Positions 34,494 through 43,847 of a stretch of DNA of 64,000 nucleotides are shown one piece after another (within the stretch, counting starts at the first letter, position 1; every line of letters starts with the position of its first letter). Position numbers and translations under genes: made by a program. The notes beneath the pieces were generated by a model. That model was given only the letters and a program-made list of their open reading frames with translations, was not told the DNA's origin and searched no databases. This DNA comes from CAZBSE01 sp964610385. GTDB taxonomy: Bacteria; Actinomycetota; Humimicrobiia; Humimicrobiales; Humimicrobiaceae. The stretch lies in the NCBI GenBank assembly GCA_964610385.1, contig CAZSXW010000001.1, forward strand, positions 62,001 to 126,000, written 5' to 3'.

Positions 34494-35378
34494 TTATTTA
34501 TAAACAGTTCTATGACTATAATCAATTCTGCTCTTATATAATTCCATGATCCTTAAGGTAATATTACCGGGAAGTTTTTTCCCAATTACAAACCAGTCGA
34601 TTTTCCTTACAGGTACCACCCCGGCAACTGAACTGGTTTTGAAAACTTCATCTGCATTTATGATATCCCGGTAGTGTATTTTCTTCTCTTTTATCCTTAT
34701 CATGTTTTCTCTGCATATATCTATCACTACTTCCCTGGTGACACCAGGTAAAATATTTTGGGTCAGTGGAGGAGTATATACCGAACCTCTTTTTACCAGA
34801 AATATATTGCTTGATGCCCCCTCCAGTACCAGCCGGTCCCTGTTCAGAAAAACAGCCTCCCCTGCATTTTTTTTATGGGCTTCATCCTTTGCAAAAATAT
34901 TCTCAAAATAGTTGATGAGCTTATGAGAATAGAGACTCCGTCCAACTGACTGCCTTTTTATTGAAGAAGAGATGACATTTATACCTTCAATATAATCTTC
35001 CTGAGGGTAGGGTCTTAGTTTTTCGGCAATTATTATAAGGTTTGGACTACTGCTGCTCGAAAAATGAAAATCTCCGTTATAAATTCCCCTGGTCACGATA
35101 ATCTTTATATAAGAATCGCACACGATCAGGTTATTCTTTTTCACCGTTTTAATTACGGCATCCTTTAAATATTCATTATCAAAAGTGACCCTGTATTTTA
35201 ATACCTTAAGCGAGTGAAACAACCTCTGAATATGAGCATCAAGCATAAACAGATTACCTTTGAAACCCCTAAGGGTCTCATACAGCCCGTCGCCATATAA
35301 AAATCCTCTGTCCTTTACCGATATTCTTGCTTTTGGTTCGATGACCAGTTTTCCGTTAATAAAAACGTATTTAAACAT
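34494..35378 (-). CDS. pabC: aminodeoxychorismate lyase (class IV aminotransferase)
   Basis: 294 residues. The class IV PLP fold shows DRGFLYGDGLYETLR at the start, the Schiff-base lysine in SHKLINYF and EASSNIF-type GASSNIFL. The family also includes branched-chain and D-amino acid aminotransferases; the adjacent pabB and pabA make the folate lyase the best call. It frees p-aminobenzoate and pyruvate from aminodeoxychorismate. The gene is last in the leftward pabA-pabB-pabC set (22 bp after pabB). Confidence 0.8.
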   Translation of the reverse strand: MFKYVFINGKLVIEPKARISVKDRGFLYGDGLYETLRGFKGNLFMLDAHIQRLFHSLKVLKYRVTFDNEYLKDAVIKTVKKNNLIVCDSYIKIIVTRGIYNGDFHFSSSSSPNLIIIAEKLRPYPQEDYIEGINVISSSIKRQSVGRSLYSHKLINYFENIFAKDEAHKKNAGEAVFLNRDRLVLEGASSNIFLVKRGSVYTPPLTQNILPGVTREVVIDICRENMIRIKEKKIHYRDIINADEVFKTSSVAGVVPVRKIDWFVIGKKLPGNITLRIMELYKSRIDYSHRTVYK

Positions 35379-35400
35379 AGCAGTCTGCCCCGCAGAAATC

Positions 35401-36999
35401 TTATAAAAATTTTTTTAAATTCCCTGCCATAAAAAATCTTAGAGTATCTTTAAGTGCGATACTCTTATCCAGGGTCTCATTATATTCTTCTTCCGGAACA
35501 GAATCCTCAACTATTCCCCCGCCTACATTATAATAGAACTTATTTTTCTTTATAACAAATGTCCTTATAACAATATTTATATCCATACCGCAGTCGACAC
35601 CTATATAGCCCAGTGAACCTGTATAAACATTCCTGGCGACCGTTTCCAGCTCATCGATTATCTCCATCGCCCTTATCTTGGGCGCACCCGTTATTGAACC
35701 CCCGGGAAATGACGCCTTTATAATATCAGAGATATCCACCCGCTTTTTTACCCTGCCTGTCACCGTCGAAACGGAATGAAAAACGGTCGAATATTTTTCA
35801 ACTACAGCATGCTCTGCTACTTTTACTGTACCGTAATAGCAGAATTTTCCCAGATCATTTCGCTCCAGATCCACAATCATATTAAGTTCTGCCCTGTCCT
35901 TCATGCTCCCTTTTAGTTCCGTTATTTTTCCCCTGTCACTCAAGTCGTCCTTTCCTCTGGGCCTGGTCCCTTTTATAGGCCTGGTCTCTATGACATCTCC
36001 CTTCAGAAGTAAAAACCTTTCCGGTGATGAACTGCCTATACTGAAGCCGTCAAAATCCATAAAAGCAGAAAATGGCGCAGCGTTCTTTTCCCTCAGTATA
36101 TAATAAAGGTCTATCGGTTCTACCGGCAGGTCTGCTTCGAACCTCTGCGTGAAGTTTGCCTGATATATATCGCCGTTATGGATGTATTCCTTGGCTTTCA
36201 TGACTCTTCTTATGTAATCGGGCTTCTTGATATTTGATTTAAACTTTATACTGGATATCTTTTTTTTATAGTATTTTTCTATTATATTTTTTCTGATATC
36301 ATCCGGCTTTTCAAAACCACTTAAAATGTCCTCTAATTCCTTACCAACCTTTTCTGTAAGTTCACCGTCCTTCACACCAGGATCCACATAATCATCTTTT
36401 AAGAAGGCCGCTTCAAAAACACCACTGCTTTCCTTTTCTTTTCCCTTTACCAGAAAATTTCTAATAAAGTACCACCTTTCCTCGATATGACTGTATGCAA
36501 GTACTCTGTCGTAATAATTAAGATAAAACACGGGAAGACCGATATCATCCAAAACACTTTGAGGAAGTTTTTCAATATAGTTCTTAAGGTCATAAGAAAA
36601 ATAACCGGTAAAGCCGCCCCTGAATTCAGGCAGCTTTTCCTCCCGGCCTTTAGCTGCTTTCTCCACTCTACCGCCGCTTATATATACAAGCTTTATATTC
36701 CCTATTTCACTGCCGGAAGGGCTCAGGGTATAATTTTTTATATTCTCCTTTAGAAATGAAAGAGGATGCTGGTATGAATAATACCTTATACCTACTGGGC
36801 CAGCGGCAAACTCATTCTTATACCCCAGGCTTTTTATTACAAATTTAGGATCCCAGGCAATATAAGAAAATTTGGAATATTTATTAGGGTATAGACTGCT
36901 GTCTAAAAAACAAAGGTGATTTTTATCCTTTAGACTATACGCCGTATCCTGAGGCATCATTTTCAGGTCGATGGCCGAGATTGTAGAGAGGATGTTCAT
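35401..36999 (-). CDS. pabB: aminodeoxychorismate synthase component I
   Basis: 532 residues, chorismate-utilising fold. The C-terminal part contains the family blocks KPIKGTRPRG-like (IKGTRPRGKDD), ERNDLG, SVSTVTGRV, and SFPGGSITGAPK, then EELETVAR-like and GSLGYIG. It aminates chorismate with ammonia from PabA. A longer than usual N-terminal half carries a poorly conserved segment. TrpE (anthranilate synthase) is the alternative, but there is no trp gene here and a lyase follows. Its start overlaps pabA by four bases. Confidence 0.83.
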   Translation of the reverse strand: MNILSTISAIDLKMMPQDTAYSLKDKNHLCFLDSSLYPNKYSKFSYIAWDPKFVIKSLGYKNEFAAGPVGIRYYSYQHPLSFLKENIKNYTLSPSGSEIGNIKLVYISGGRVEKAAKGREEKLPEFRGGFTGYFSYDLKNYIEKLPQSVLDDIGLPVFYLNYYDRVLAYSHIEERWYFIRNFLVKGKEKESSGVFEAAFLKDDYVDPGVKDGELTEKVGKELEDILSGFEKPDDIRKNIIEKYYKKKISSIKFKSNIKKPDYIRRVMKAKEYIHNGDIYQANFTQRFEADLPVEPIDLYYILREKNAAPFSAFMDFDGFSIGSSSPERFLLLKGDVIETRPIKGTRPRGKDDLSDRGKITELKGSMKDRAELNMIVDLERNDLGKFCYYGTVKVAEHAVVEKYSTVFHSVSTVTGRVKKRVDISDIIKASFPGGSITGAPKIRAMEIIDELETVARNVYTGSLGYIGVDCGMDINIVIRTFVIKKNKFYYNVGGGIVEDSVPEEEYNETLDKSIALKDTLRFFMAGNLKKFL

Positions 37000-37601
37000 A
37001 GGTCAATGAAATTTTTAAGTATTTTCATTCCAACCGGAGTAAGAAAAGACTCGGGGTGAAATTGTATCCCTTCCAGCCTGTAATCCTTATGCCTTACTCC
37101 CATAACAATACCGTCCTGGGTGTGCGCTGTGACTATAAAGGAGGGAGGGATTGTGTCCTTTTTTAAAATCAGAGAGTGGTATCTTGCAGCTTCAAAAGGA
37201 CTTTTAATGCCTTTAAAAATACTTTTACCGTCATGGTATATCATTGAAGTCTTACCATGGACAACTACTCCGGAATTTATGACTTCCGCCCCAAATACCT
37301 CTCCGATACACTGGTGACCCAGACACACTCCCAGTATAGGTATTTCTCTGTAGAAATGCTTTATCAGGTCTTTTGAAATACCTGCATCTGAAGGCCGGCC
37401 GGGTCCGGGCGAGATGACTATTTTTGACGGCGACATCCTTTCGATCTCCTCAAGACTTATCTTATCATTTCTTCTGACTTTTATATTCTCCCCTAAAATC
37501 CCCAGAAACTGCACCAGATTAAAAGTGAAGGAATCATAATTGTCTATCATAAGGATATCTATTTTTTTGGTTTTTATTTTTGTACTCATATCCATTCCCA
37601 T
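36996..37601 (-). CDS. pabA: aminodeoxychorismate/anthranilate synthase glutamine amidotransferase component
   Basis: 201 residues. A class I glutamine amidotransferase with ILMIDNYDSFTFNLVQ, the SPGPGRP oxyanion region, the nucleophile in GVCLGHQCIGE and the H-x-E of QFHPESF. It supplies ammonia to PabB. The start at 37601 has several nearby ATGs (MGMDMSTK), so the exact N-terminus is uncertain by a few residues. First gene of the pab operon. Confidence 0.85.
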   Translation of the reverse strand: MGMDMSTKIKTKKIDILMIDNYDSFTFNLVQFLGILGENIKVRRNDKISLEEIERMSPSKIVISPGPGRPSDAGISKDLIKHFYREIPILGVCLGHQCIGEVFGAEVINSGVVVHGKTSMIYHDGKSIFKGIKSPFEAARYHSLILKKDTIPPSFIVTAHTQDGIVMGVRHKDYRLEGIQFHPESFLTPVGMKILKNFIDL

Positions 37602-37764
37602 ATAATTATTTTAATAAAGCGCTGAACTCTTCTGTTCTCTAATAAAAGAAATTATATTAGAAGCTGGTCAAAATCTCAAAAGGAATATAGATTCTATACT
37701 AAAACTTTTAATTCCTTAATCTCTTAATTGATAAATAAAGACATTAAAGGTAAAATTTTATCCT

Positions 37765-38688
37765 ATGATAACAGTAGAGAATCTTACCAGAAAATTTGGC
37801 GATATAACTGCAGTCGAAAACATTTCTTTTGGTATAGATGAAAGTGAGATATTCGGCTTTTTAGGTCCCAATGGGGCCGGAAAGACTACCACCATCAGGA
37901 TGCTCTCAACACTAATTTCCCCGGATTCAGGGAAAATAATCATAGACGGAAAGGATACCCTAAGCCACGGTGAGTATATAAGACAAATAACGGGACTTCT
38001 GACCGAATCTCCCGGGATGTATGAAAAAATATCTGCCTATGAAAATCTTAAATATTATTCCAGCTTCTATAATATTCCGGATAATAAGAGAAAAGACAAT
38101 ATCGAAAAATACCTGAAAATGTTTGACCTCTGGGATAGAAAAGACGATCTTGCCGGCACTTATTCCAAGGGCATGAAACAAAAGCTGGCGCTGTCCAGGG
38201 CACTTATACACGAACCCAAGATACTGCTGCTGGATGAACCGACAGCGGGGCTGGATCCGGAAAGCGCACATATGGTAAGGAATTTTATTGACAGCTTAAA
38301 AGAAGAGAGAACGACGGTATTCCTCTGTACCCATAATCTTGAAGAAGCATCCAGTCTTTCCGACAGGGTATGCATCATAAAGAAAAAGATAATAAGGATC
38401 GCTACCCTTTCAGAGCTTCAGAGCGGCGACAGAGGTAAAAGGGTGGAGATTGTTTTTAGAGACGATGCGGACAGATATACCAAATTGATGAAAGAGATAA
38501 GCCAGATAAAAAATATTCAGACGGATAAAAACAGGGCAACACTGGTGATTGAAAATCCAGAGACATCAAATCCAATAATTTTAAAAAAAATGGTATACAG
38601 CGGGGCTAAAATCATTTACTTTAACCAGATAAAGGCAAGTCTGGAGGAAATATATCTGGATCTTATAAGGGGCGAAAAGGGGAAATGA
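37765..38688 (+). CDS. ABC transporter ATP-binding protein
   Basis: 307 residues. Walker A GPNGAGKTT near 34-42, the signature here reads YSKGMKQKLALS, Walker B ILLLDEPTAGLD. The C-terminal extension (220-307) is the DUF4162 type seen in ABC-2 drug or Na+ exporters. It overlaps the permease gene by four bases, so the two form one export system. The cargo is unknown. Confidence 0.88.
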   Translation: MITVENLTRKFGDITAVENISFGIDESEIFGFLGPNGAGKTTTIRMLSTLISPDSGKIIIDGKDTLSHGEYIRQITGLLTESPGMYEKISAYENLKYYSSFYNIPDNKRKDNIEKYLKMFDLWDRKDDLAGTYSKGMKQKLALSRALIHEPKILLLDEPTAGLDPESAHMVRNFIDSLKEERTTVFLCTHNLEEASSLSDRVCIIKKKIIRIATLSELQSGDRGKRVEIVFRDDADRYTKLMKEISQIKNIQTDKNRATLVIENPETSNPIILKKMVYSGAKIIYFNQIKASLEEIYLDLIRGEKGK

Positions 38689-39476
38689 AAAACGCCTGGA
38701 TAATCTTTAAAAAAGAAATAAAAGAGATAATAAAAAACAAGAACATTTGGATGCCCATCCTGATAATAACGATAATATTTTCAATTTCCCTTCCACTCGG
38801 CTTTATTCTGGGAAGTTCCCATATCCTGGAAGATGAAGATACCCTGAATTTTATAAATAAGGTCTTCGGCCAGGTCGACGACCCCCTAAAAGTACTCATA
38901 GGATTTATTTTAAAACAGCTCCTCATTTTCCTTTTAATAATGCCTGCTATGGTTCCCAGTCTAATCGCTCCCGCTTCCATAATAATGGAAAAAGAAAACA
39001 ATACGCTTGAGCCTCTGCTGGCAACACCGTTAAAGACATCGGAACTGCTTCTTGGAAAATCACTTACTGCACTTATACCTACATTTGTCATCTCGACCAT
39101 TAATTTTATTATACTGGTTATAGTAGTAGATATATCCGCTTATATCAAAATGGGTTACATTCCCCTGCCCACCGCAGAATGGGTCATTGTAGCTTTTGTT
39201 TTAAGCCCCATACTGTCTTTTATAATCACAATGGCCAGCGTCATAGTCTCATCCAGATCTACAGACATAAGGTCAGCCCAGGGAGTAGGTGCAGTTATAA
39301 TATTGCCCATCTACCTTATTATAGGCCTTCAGCTGGCAGGTTTCTTCCTTCTGAACATAACCTACCTTCTAATAGGCTGCCTGGTCCTGCTTGTAGTATG
39401 CCCATTTGTCCTGAGGCTTGCAGTCAAGATTTTTGACCGGGAAAACATACTTACCAGATGGAAGATGAAGGCTTAA
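38685..39476 (+). CDS. ABC-2 type transporter permease
   Basis: 263 residues, with about six hydrophobic segments: one near 25-45, then about 80, 135, 170, 205 and 220-250. The EKENNTLEPLLATPLKTSELLLGKS block is the typical cytosolic motif of ABC-2 permeases. It pairs with the upstream ATPase to make a half-exporter complex. It converges with the sugar kinase gene 6 bp on. Confidence 0.85.
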   Translation: MKNAWIIFKKEIKEIIKNKNIWMPILIITIIFSISLPLGFILGSSHILEDEDTLNFINKVFGQVDDPLKVLIGFILKQLLIFLLIMPAMVPSLIAPASIIMEKENNTLEPLLATPLKTSELLLGKSLTALIPTFVISTINFIILVIVVDISAYIKMGYIPLPTAEWVIVAFVLSPILSFIITMASVIVSSRSTDIRSAQGVGAVIILPIYLIIGLQLAGFFLLNITYLLIGCLVLLVVCPFVLRLAVKIFDRENILTRWKMKA

Positions 39477-39481
39477 AACAG

Positions 39482-40381
39482 CTAAACCCCCTTCATAAAA
39501 TCTTCTTTTATCTTATCATCCAGTACCGGAGTGGGTCCAACCTTTGAACATACCCACGAGCCCAATCTATTTGCGGAATTACTTATTTCCTCAATAGAGC
39601 TGCCGTCTAAATACTTGATTATCACAGCAGCCGTAAAGGCATCACCTGCACCCACTGTATCGGAAACAGTAATCCTGTAGCCAGGGTGATCATAATAATT
39701 GTTTTCATTAACAAGCAGGCTTCCTTTTTCTCCTCTGGTAAGACATATAAGTCTTATACCGTATTTATCTATAAGACCTCTGCAGACTTCAATACTTTTC
39801 TTTCCCTCGTAGTAACCCATCAAATTCTTTATTATCTCCAGCTCTTCCACGCTGAGTTTCAATATAGTAGCAAATTCCATCGATTGAACGATTGTCTCAA
39901 GAGAATAGAAGTTCTGCCTTAGATTGATATCAAGTATCTTAACAGCACTGCTCCCGGACATCTTAAGAAAGTCAATTATGGTTGCCCTGGATCTTAAAGA
40001 TCTCTGGGCAAGTGTACCAAAACATATGACATCGGCTTCTCCGGCCAGCTTTTTTAATCCCTTATTTAATTCCAGGAAATCCCAGGCCACATTTTCATTA
40101 ATGATATAATCCGGCTGACCGCTGTTATCCACTCTCACATCAACTGTCCCGGTTGGATATATGGAATCTATCTGTATGTAATCTTTATCAAGACCGAGCT
40201 TAGCCAGAGAATCAAGAATCTCTTTTCCCAATAGATCGCTGCCGATTCTGCTGGCAATCAATCCATCCTGCCCTAATTTTTTTACAAAATAAGCAAAATT
40301 TGCCGGAGCACCCCCGAGTTTTTTGCCACCCGGAAAAACATCCCATAGTATTTCACCGATACCCACTATCTTATAGGACAT
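39482..40381 (-). CDS. PfkB-family sugar kinase (fructokinase-like)
   Basis: 299 residues. Both family signatures are present: GGAPANFAYFVKKLG near 22-37 and DTVGAGDAFTAA near 243-254, with the catalytic aspartate in GAGD. The GEILWDVFPGGKKLGGAP start is that of fructokinase-type PfkB enzymes. Substrate identity (fructose or a related sugar) is inferred only from similarity. It stands alone between an ABC exporter and the sigma factor gene. Confidence 0.82.
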   Translation of the reverse strand: MSYKIVGIGEILWDVFPGGKKLGGAPANFAYFVKKLGQDGLIASRIGSDLLGKEILDSLAKLGLDKDYIQIDSIYPTGTVDVRVDNSGQPDYIINENVAWDFLELNKGLKKLAGEADVICFGTLAQRSLRSRATIIDFLKMSGSSAVKILDINLRQNFYSLETIVQSMEFATILKLSVEELEIIKNLMGYYEGKKSIEVCRGLIDKYGIRLICLTRGEKGSLLVNENNYYDHPGYRITVSDTVGAGDAFTAAVIIKYLDGSSIEEISNSANRLGSWVCSKVGPTPVLDDKIKEDFMKGV

Positions 40382-40558
40382 TATTATTCCCTTCCGTAAT
40401 TAAATAATGGATTAATTTTTTATTCTTATAAGAATTTTAACCGGATGGAATATTATTAGTCAAGTGGTTCGAGTCTCTTTGGGGCTACCGGATAGAATAG
40501 AACTAAGGATAATTAAAACTTAAGTTATTTTTCAATATAGTTATAAACCTTAGGTATT

Positions 40559-41428
40559 CTATATAAAATCCTTTAAAGCCTTACTGATGCTTGAATTCCT
40601 TAGTTTACCTAACGTTTTAAATTCTATCTGTCTAATTCTCTCTCTTGTAACATTAAATTCTCGACCAACTTCTTCCAGCGTTCTCGGGTAGCCATCATTT
40701 AATCCAAATCTAAGTTGAATAATTCTTCTTTCTCTATCAGCCAGAGTGCCTAGCACTTTCTGAAGCTGTTCCTGTAATAATACAAATAAGGCAGCATCCG
40801 AGGGCTTTTCAATTTCTGAATCTTTAATGAAATCTCCCAGTTGGGTATCACTTTCTTCACCTATAGGTGTTTCAAACGAAATTGGGTGCTGACTTATTTT
40901 AATTATTTCCCTTACCTTTTCAGGTGTAGAGTCCATTTTTTCTGAAATCTCTTCAACAGAAGGATCCCTTCCGAATTCCTGCATCAAATTCTTTTGCACC
41001 CTCATTAATTTATTAATATTTTCTACCATATGGACTGGTACTCTTATGGTTCTTGCTTGATCAGATATTGCCCTTGTAATACCCTGCCTAATCCACCAAG
41101 TCGCATAAGTAGAGAATTTGTATCCTCTTTTATAATCAAATTTCTCTGTTGCTTTGATAAGACCAATATTACCTTCCTGTATTAGGTCCAGAAATAGCAT
41201 TCCCCGACTGGCATACTTCTTTGCAATACTTACTACTAATCTAAGATTTGACTCTACCAGCAGTCTTTTCGCTTCAATATCCCCGGTTTCAATTCTTTTA
41301 GCCAGTTTTACCTCCTGAGAGGCAGACAGCAGCTTTATGCTGCCAATCTTCTTAAGATACATCCTTACCGGGTCAATAATCCTCTTATAAGTAAATGTTT
41401 TCTCTGACTTTCTTTTCTTTAAGGGCAC
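40559..41428 (-). CDS. primary-type RNA polymerase sigma factor (RpoD/SigA-like)
   Basis: 289 residues, GTG start. Region 1.2 (DPVRMYLKKIG), region 2 (RLVVSIAKKYASRGMLFLDLIQEGNIGLIKA, YKFSTYATWWIRQ), region 3 and region 4 with the helix-turn-helix TLEEVGREFNVTRERIRQIE are all present. Region 1.1 is absent, so it is shorter than most SigA. The GTG has no good Shine-Dalgarno, whereas the same frame stays open to an ATT at 41467 with GGGGGA six bases upstream. Whether this is the main or a second group-2 sigma factor cannot be told from one window. Confidence 0.9.
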   Translation of the reverse strand: MPLKKRKSEKTFTYKRIIDPVRMYLKKIGSIKLLSASQEVKLAKRIETGDIEAKRLLVESNLRLVVSIAKKYASRGMLFLDLIQEGNIGLIKATEKFDYKRGYKFSTYATWWIRQGITRAISDQARTIRVPVHMVENINKLMRVQKNLMQEFGRDPSVEEISEKMDSTPEKVREIIKISQHPISFETPIGEESDTQLGDFIKDSEIEKPSDAALFVLLQEQLQKVLGTLADRERRIIQLRFGLNDGYPRTLEEVGREFNVTRERIRQIEFKTLGKLRNSSISKALKDFI

Positions 41429-41516
41429 CTTTACTTCTTCAATTTTGATACTTGTTCCTATTGTAATCTTAAATCCCCCTAGCCTTTGTGAATAATATAG
41501 ATTTTAGTAAAACCGA

Positions 41517-41867
41517 TTAATACCTTTTTCTTAATCTCCTAAGTCTAGAATTCAAGTCATCTTGAGGTCTTCTATTATTATACCCTCTATACCCTCTTTG
41601 GTTCTCACTGAATCCTCTACTTTTTGGGGGCCTGGCTTCATTGACCCAAATGGTCCTATCTTTAAAACTGCTTTGATCATATTTTTCCATAGCTTTAGAT
41701 GCTTCTTCCTCAGTTTCCATTTCTACAAATCCGAAACCTTTAGACCTTCCATCCAAACTTCTGATTACTTTGGCAGAAGTTACACTGCCTTCACTAGAAA
41801 ATAATTTCTCTAGTTCCTCATTCGTCACAGAATATGCTAAATTACCTATATGCAATCTTCTATTCAC
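41517..41867 (-). CDS. RRM RNA-binding protein, first
   Basis: 116 residues, GTG start with AAAGGA eight bases upstream. One RRM (1-80): RNP-2 LHIGNLAY and RNP-1 KGFGFVEM, then a short basic tail rich in R, N and G (RGYNNRRPQDD). Single-RRM glycine-rich proteins in bacteria act like cold-inducible RNA chaperones. It lies 88 bp upstream of the sigma factor gene, reading the same way. Confidence 0.85.
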   Translation of the reverse strand: MNRRLHIGNLAYSVTNEELEKLFSSEGSVTSAKVIRSLDGRSKGFGFVEMETEEEASKAMEKYDQSSFKDRTIWVNEARPPKSRGFSENQRGYRGYNNRRPQDDLNSRLRRLRKRY

Positions 41868-41934
41868 TTTAATTTCCTTTCATCTTTTATTAATTTTTTC
41901 AATCTCTCTATATGTAAAACCAAAAATACCTAAA

Positions 41935-43452
41935 TCAATTTCCTCTATAATAAGAATCATACTGCCTTGCCCATGCAAGTGTCTTGAAATGCAGAAGCCC
42001 TAGGGGCAAACCAAATGCATAGGGCAGGAGACCAGGTCTTTTAAACAAACTCCACAAAATCAAATTCCAGTAGTACCATCTTCCATCTTCTCTAATACCA
42101 AGAAACCACAATGAGGAAAACAAACCCCTGATATAATAAAAACTTACTTTTGTACGTCTTAATCTTTTAGGTTTATACTCTCTTAAAAATGTTCTTATTC
42201 TTTCAAAATAACATCTTGGTGAATAAATAGTTTTAAGCACTTTGCCATAACCCTCTAAAAGTGTACTTGCTTTCATTTTTGGGATAAAGTTCAATTTAAA
42301 CAACTCTGAAGTATTATTATCACTACTATTTGTATTATCTATCAACCTATTGGCCTTTTTTAATCTCTTATACAGTCTGCTTTTAGGAGAAACATTAAGA
42401 ATCCCTACCATTGCTGCAACAATTCCGCTTTTCTGAATAAAATCAATTTGATTCTGAAACACAGTATCTTTATCACTGTCAAAACCTAGTATGAACCCCG
42501 CATTGACTTCAAAACCCATGTTTTGAATTCTTTTAACGGACTCAAGCAGGTTCCTATTTTTATTGTGGTATTTGCCGCATTCCTGAAGCCCGTCAGGATC
42601 AGGGGTCTCTATACCGATAAAGACAGTGGCAAAACCAGCCTTTATCATCAACTCCATTAACTCATTATCATCCGACATATTGACTGATATCTGAGTACTT
42701 AAGGCAAATGGATATTTTCTTTCTTTTTGCCATTCCACTATTGCCGGCAGGACTTCCTTTTTTATAATGGCCTTATTGCCTAAAAAGTTATCATCAACAA
42801 AGAATACACCGGCTCTCCAGCCACGTTTATAAATCGAATCAAGTTCAGCGATAATCTTATCCCTACTTTTTATACGGGGTATTCTCCCATTGAGCTGAAC
42901 CACATCGCAAAATTCACAATTATAGGGGCAACCCCTTGAAATCTGTATGCATACTGAATTATAGTAAGATAAGTTTACAAGATCCCATGCCGGCACAGGA
43001 GTTTTCTGTATAGCGGGAAAATCCTTCATAGAATACATCTTTTTAAGATTATTATTTTCCATATCTTTTATAAGAAAAGAAATTATTTCTTCTGATTCCC
43101 CCAGTACAATAGTATCTATATTGGAAAATTCTTTCCAATCCGTTGTAAAAAGAGAACCCCCTGCGATAACAGTCTTGCCGATTTTCTGTACCTTATCTAC
43201 TACTTCCTTTGTGGAACGCTTCTGACCTATTATCGAACTTATCAATACATAATCTGCCCACTTTATATGCTTTTCCTTTAAAGTTTCACAATTCATATCA
43301 ATTAATTTTTTCTCCCAGTGGGAAGGGAGCATTGCCGCAACAGTTAAAAGTCCAAGCGGTGGATAGCCTGCTTTCTTACCCAAAACCCTTAGGACTTTTT
43401 TTACATTCCAGAATGTATTTTCATATTCTGGATGAATAAGTAAAATTTTCAT
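41935..43452 (-). CDS. B12-binding radical SAM protein (DUF4070 type)
   Basis: 505 residues. An N-terminal cobalamin-binding Rossmann part (1-135) precedes the radical SAM core with CPYNCEFC at C175, C179, C182, and a C-terminal DUF4070-like region (about 390-500) with hydrophobic segments. Members modify lipids or peptides, for example hopanoid methylases, but no lipid-specific mark is visible. It is flanked on both sides by RRM genes. Confidence 0.82.
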   Translation of the reverse strand: MKILLIHPEYENTFWNVKKVLRVLGKKAGYPPLGLLTVAAMLPSHWEKKLIDMNCETLKEKHIKWADYVLISSIIGQKRSTKEVVDKVQKIGKTVIAGGSLFTTDWKEFSNIDTIVLGESEEIISFLIKDMENNNLKKMYSMKDFPAIQKTPVPAWDLVNLSYYNSVCIQISRGCPYNCEFCDVVQLNGRIPRIKSRDKIIAELDSIYKRGWRAGVFFVDDNFLGNKAIIKKEVLPAIVEWQKERKYPFALSTQISVNMSDDNELMELMIKAGFATVFIGIETPDPDGLQECGKYHNKNRNLLESVKRIQNMGFEVNAGFILGFDSDKDTVFQNQIDFIQKSGIVAAMVGILNVSPKSRLYKRLKKANRLIDNTNSSDNNTSELFKLNFIPKMKASTLLEGYGKVLKTIYSPRCYFERIRTFLREYKPKRLRRTKVSFYYIRGLFSSLWFLGIREDGRWYYWNLILWSLFKRPGLLPYAFGLPLGLLHFKTLAWARQYDSYYRGN

Positions 43453-43481
43453 AAGACCTTCTTTTTATTTTTTTAAAGAAT

Positions 43482-43517
43482 GATTCTCTGTTTATAAATT
43501 AATCTAAACAGAGAATC
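43482..43517 (-). terminator. 13-bp stem-loop downstream of the second RRM gene
   Basis: Arms GATTCTCTGTTTA (43482-43494) and TAAACAGAGAATC (43505-43517) form a perfect 13-bp stem with a 10-base loop. It lies after the RRM stop and before the radical SAM start. On the minus strand only a weak T-run (ATTCTTT) follows, so termination is likely but not certain. Confidence 0.5.
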
Positions 43518-43529
43518 ACTGGCGTGATA

Positions 43530-43576
43530 AATCAAGCTTGTATATAGCTTTTTAAAAACCTTACGCATGCTTGATT
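43530..43576. repeat. inverted repeat AATCAAGC / GCTTGATT
   Basis: Arms at 43530-43537 and 43569-43576 are perfect complements separated by 31 bp. It is the second hairpin in the trailer of the second RRM gene. Its role is unknown; it could stabilise the transcript end. Confidence 0.4.
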
Positions 43577-43583
43577 ATTTGTT

Positions 43584-43847
43584 TTATCTTCTGAAGTTTC
43601 TGTCAGGTCTGCTTCTCTGTGGACGAGCTTCATCAACTCTTAAAGTTCTTCCTTCAAATTCTGAACCATTCAGAGCTTCCTTTGCTTTTTCAGCTTCTTC
43701 TGCACTTGACATCTCAACAAATCCAAAACCTTTGTCCCCGATAATATTGACGCTTTTAACCTGGCCAAATGGGGAAAATAGTTTTTCCAATTGTGAGTCA
43801 ACAGTGGAGTAGCCGAAATTGCCAACATATAGTTTACTACCTTGCAT
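43584..43847 (-). CDS. RRM RNA-binding protein, second
   Basis: 87 residues: one RRM with RNP-2 LYVGNFGY and RNP-1 KGFGFVEM, and a short arginine-rich end (RPQRSRPDRNFRR). The Shine-Dalgarno AAGGAGGT stands four bases before the ATG, stronger than that of the first RRM gene. It is a paralogue of the protein at 41517-41867, with the radical SAM gene between them. Two inverted repeats sit in its trailer. Confidence 0.88.
   Translation of the reverse strand: MQGSKLYVGNFGYSTVDSQLEKLFSPFGQVKSVNIIGDKGFGFVEMSSAEEAEKAKEALNGSEFEGRTLRVDEARPQRSRPDRNFRR

Noticed and set aside
34494..36999. trpE-type and branched-chain aminotransferase reading of the pab genes
   Set aside because: No tryptophan or branched-chain genes are adjacent, and a glutaminase, a chorismate enzyme and a class IV lyase in one operon fit p-aminobenzoate synthesis best.
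40455..40490. Possible plus-strand tRNA suggested by GGTTCGAGTC
   Set aside because: The T stem pairs badly, the 3' end is not CCA and no matching 5' acceptor strand is found about 70 bases upstream.
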